Of a DNA stretch of 6,599 bases, positions 4,554 through 6,599 are shown one piece after another (within the stretch, counting starts at the first letter, position 1; every line of letters starts with the position of its first letter). A program made the translations under genes and the position numbers. Source of the stretch: Dehalococcoidales bacterium (GTDB lineage Bacteria; Chloroflexota; Dehalococcoidia; Dehalococcoidales; RBG-16-60-22); contig JAUWGD010000095.1 of NCBI GenBank assembly GCA_030606585.1, positions 1 to 6,599 of the forward strand, in the 5' to 3' direction. A model generated the notes under the pieces. That model was not told where the DNA came from, ran no database searches, and saw only the letters and a list, made by a program, of their open reading frames with translations.

Positions 4554-4601
4554 AGGGGAGAAGCTTTTTCCCGGTGTAATCCTGAAGTTTTCAATTGTCA
4601 T

Positions 4602-4892
4602 ATGAATGTCGGTGTAGCCAGGGTTAGCCTGCGTCTGCCGGAAAATATGTCCCTCAAGGGCAAGCGTCAGGTATTGAAGTCTATTACCAGTCGCGTGCGC
4701 AACAAGTTTGATGTGGCTGTCGCCGAGGTTGGCGATAACGATTCCTGGAGGCTGGCAACCGTGGGGATTTGCTGTATCAGCAATAACAGGCGACATACCA
4801 ACCAGGTGCTTTCCCGGGTGGTCAACTTTGTCGAAAGTGCCCGCTTCGAGGTGGAGATACTTGACTACGAAATCGAAATCATAGACGTTTAG
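4602..4892 (+). CDS. ylxP: YlxP/DUF503 family protein
   Basis: A 96-residue protein of full DUF503 length. The N-terminal beta strand (NVGVARVSLRLP), the SLKGKRQVLKS signature (17-27) and RNKFDVAVAEV (33-43) are characteristic, followed by the second half with DSWRLATVGICCISNN (47-62) and a C-terminal VEILDYEIEII (84-94). Proteins of this family are small ferredoxin-like folds often encoded between infB and rbfA in Firmicutes, and have been linked to ribosome or translation functions, but the molecular role is not settled. The ATG at 4602 gives the family's normal start; an obvious Shine-Dalgarno is absent in the bases before it. It is the first gene after the plus-strand promoter and lies 13 nt ahead of the helicase, so the two are almost certainly cotranscribed. 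No nusA, infB or rbfA is in view. Confidence 0.88.
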   Translation: MNVGVARVSLRLPENMSLKGKRQVLKSITSRVRNKFDVAVAEVGDNDSWRLATVGICCISNNRRHTNQVLSRVVNFVESARFEVEILDYEIEIIDV

Positions 4893-4905
4893 GGGCAAAA
4901 TTGCC

Positions 4906-6599
4906 ATGGAAATCCAGGCGTTCCTTAATCATCTCCGGTCGCTGTCCACCTTTGATAATCAGATTGCCCACATCGAGCACATTCCTCCCCGCCGGGCCAC
5001 CTACGGCGAGCTTGATGAGCCGCTGCGCACCGAGCTTCAGGACAGCCTAAATGAGCACGGTTTGTCGCCGCTCTACACCCACCAGGCAGAGGCGGTGAAT
5101 CACATCCACCGGGGCAAGAACGTCATCATCGCCACTTCCAGCGCCAGCGGCAAGACCCTGTGCTATAACATCGCGGTGATGCAGTCGATTCTAACCGACC
5201 CCTCTACCCGCGCTATCTATCTATTCCCCACCAAGGCCCTGGCCCAGGACCAGCTGCGTAAGCTGCACGAGCTGTTTTCGCCCTCGATAGTCCCCCCGGA
5301 GGCCTTGGCGACCTTTGACGGGGATACCCCTCGCTCGGAGCGGGCGGACGTCAGGAAATACGGACGGGTCATATTAACCAATCCCGACATGCTGCATGTC
5401 GGCATCATGCCCAATCACCAGAACTGGGCAAGCCTGCTGCGCCGCCTGCGCTACGTGGTGGTCGATGAAGCCCATATCTACCGCGGCGTTTTCGGCTCCC
5501 ATGTCGCCGGTGTCCTGCGCCGACTGCGCAGGCTTTGCCGACTCTACGGCTCGGAGCCGCAGTTTATCCTGTGTTCGGCCACCATCGCCAATCCGGGTGA
5601 GCATGCCGCAGGTCTGACCGGATTGCCCTGCGAGGTCGTCGATAATGATACCTCTCCCCGCGGCTGGAAGGACTTCGTCTTCTGGAATCCGCCCCTTATG
5701 GACGAAAAGAAAACCGCCCGGCGGAGTGCCCACTGGGAGGCCACCAACCTGTTTACGGAGCTGGTCAGCCAGGGCACGCGTACGCTGACCTTTACCCGCA
5801 CGCGCCGCCTTTGCGAGCTTATTTACATCTACACGAAACAGCGCCTTCAGGAAGAGAGCTACGAGCTATCCAGGCTGGTTATGCCGTACCGCGGCGGCTA
5901 TATGCCGGAGGACCGCCGTAAGATAGAGAAGGAGCTATTCGGGGGGGAACTGCTGGGGGTGGTGGCCACCAATGCCCTGGAGCTGGGTATCGATAGTGGC
6001 GGGCTGGAGGCTACGGTACTGGACGGCTATCCGGGGAGCATTTCAAGCACCTGGCAGCAGGCGGGAAGGAGCGGGCGGAGCCAGGGCGAGTCCCTGAGCT
6101 TTCTGGTAGCCTGGGATAATCCCCTCGACCAGTATTTCATGCGCCATCCCTCCGACTTTTTCCAGAAGGGCTTTGAGCATGTGCTGGTCAACCCGGATAA
6201 CCCCTATATTTTAAAAGACCATTTGCTCTGCGCCGCCTGGGAACGCCCCCTGGATGCTGTCGACGAAGAAGTCTTCGGCGGCGATTTTATGAGAGAACGA
6301 GATACGCTGGCGGAAGAAGGTCAACTGCGGCAACGGCGGGGCAAGTGGTACCTGGCGCCGAGCATCTCCTATCCGGCGCAGAACATTAATATCCGCTCGT
6401 CTTCCGGGGAGGACTACGCCGTCGTGGACGTGTCCACCGGCTCGCTGATGGAGACCGTGGAGAGCAGTGTCGCCTTTTTCCAGGTGCACCCCGGCGCCAT
6501 CTATTTGCACCAGGGGGACTCATATCTTATCAACAAGCTCGATTTAACCAATCATGTCGCTTATGCCGAGCCGACCCGCGTTACCTACTATACGGAGAC
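4906..6599 (+). CDS. DEAH-box superfamily 2 helicase, Hrq1/MrfA (YprA) type with expected DUF1998 C-terminus (3' end cut)
   Basis: The first 564 codons of an uninterrupted frame that leaves the window. All helicase motifs are present: Q-like motif YTHQAEA (57-63), Walker A SSASGKT (78-84), motif Ia FPTKALAQDQ (107-116), TNPDML (158-163), Walker B/DEAH (187-190), CSAT (223-226), TFTRTR (295-300), ATNALELGID (354-363) and motif VI QQAGRSGR (384-391). The segment NPLDQYFMRHP (406-416) after motif VI is typical of the Hrq1/YprA group, whose members are ATP-driven 3'-5' DNA helicases; B. subtilis MrfA acts with the exonuclease MrfB in mitomycin-crosslink repair. That group is about 750 residues, so roughly 190 residues with the four-cysteine DUF1998 zinc site should lie beyond the edge. 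AGGGG (4891-4895) lies ten bases before the ATG at 4906. DNA repair is inferred from family; the exact lesion is unknown. Confidence 0.92.
   Translation, partial: MEIQAFLNHLRSLSTFDNQIAHIEHIPPRRATYGELDEPLRTELQDSLNEHGLSPLYTHQAEAVNHIHRGKNVIIATSSASGKTLCYNIAVMQSILTDPSTRAIYLFPTKALAQDQLRKLHELFSPSIVPPEALATFDGDTPRSERADVRKYGRVILTNPDMLHVGIMPNHQNWASLLRRLRYVVVDEAHIYRGVFGSHVAGVLRRLRRLCRLYGSEPQFILCSATIANPGEHAAGLTGLPCEVVDNDTSPRGWKDFVFWNPPLMDEKKTARRSAHWEATNLFTELVSQGTRTLTFTRTRRLCELIYIYTKQRLQEESYELSRLVMPYRGGYMPEDRRKIEKELFGGELLGVVATNALELGIDSGGLEATVLDGYPGSISSTWQQAGRSGRSQGESLSFLVAWDNPLDQYFMRHPSDFFQKGFEHVLVNPDNPYILKDHLLCAAWERPLDAVDEEVFGGDFMRERDTLAEEGQLRQRRGKWYLAPSISYPAQNINIRSSSGEDYAVVDVSTGSLMETVESSVAFFQVHPGAIYLHQGDSYLINKLDLTNHVAYAEPTRVTYYTE

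Noticed and set aside
4518..4907. 129-codon minus-strand frame opposite ylxP
   Set aside because: It covers the plus-strand promoter and ylxP, whose DUF503 signature is clear; no domain is seen in the reverse frame.
5374..5733. 119-codon minus-strand frame and other reverse frames under the helicase
   Set aside because: They oppose the conserved helicase motifs (DEAH, CSAT), so they are shadows of that gene.

Overview
The window looks like a chromosomal stretch from a bacterium of the Chloroflexota, most likely Dehalococcoidia or a relative. The clues are a citrate-forming enzyme of the Re-citrate synthase type (as in Dehalococcoides), a short single-domain TrmO, an archaellin-like protein with an archaeal-style class III signal peptide, and ordinary bacterial Shine-Dalgarno and sigma-70-like promoter signals. 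This assignment is inferred from gene content; there is no rRNA or other marker to confirm it.

Layout. Positions 1-508 hold two minus-strand genes: the 5' end of pyrD (dihydroorotate dehydrogenase, cut by the left edge) and, upstream, a 62-residue two-helix membrane protein. Between them is a long imperfect hairpin whose base reaches the pyrD ribosome binding site. Positions 509-766 form an intergenic region rich in inverted repeats, with a bipartite direct repeat of 56 bp period. It is divergent to a 70-residue Xre-type helix-turn-helix protein (767-979). That gene converges on the archaellin-like gene (1066-1656, minus), and a hairpin lies between them. A 272-bp region (1657-1928) upstream of the archaellin gene contains a leader hairpin, an operator-like palindrome and a weak promoter candidate.

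Positions 1929-4384 look like a three-gene minus-strand operon. In transcription order it carries a Re-citrate synthase-like enzyme, TrmO (tRNA-Thr m6t6A37 methyltransferase), and an endonuclease III-related HhH-GPD DNA glycosylase of the MagIII-like group; the last two overlap by 19 nt. A 217-bp intergenic region (4385-4601) has two divergent promoters, both with a perfect TTGACA -35 box. The plus-strand promoter drives a YlxP/DUF503 gene and, 13 nt downstream, a large DEAH-box helicase of the Hrq1/MrfA (YprA, DUF1998) type that runs off the right edge.

Most of the window is housekeeping: pyrimidine synthesis, citrate formation, tRNA modification, DNA repair. The least ordinary items are the archaellin-like gene in a bacterial setting, the repeat-rich region between the membrane-protein and HTH genes, and the hairpin that may mask the pyrD ribosome binding site. 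I saw no tRNA, rRNA, CRISPR array, insertion sequence or complete novel multi-gene system.
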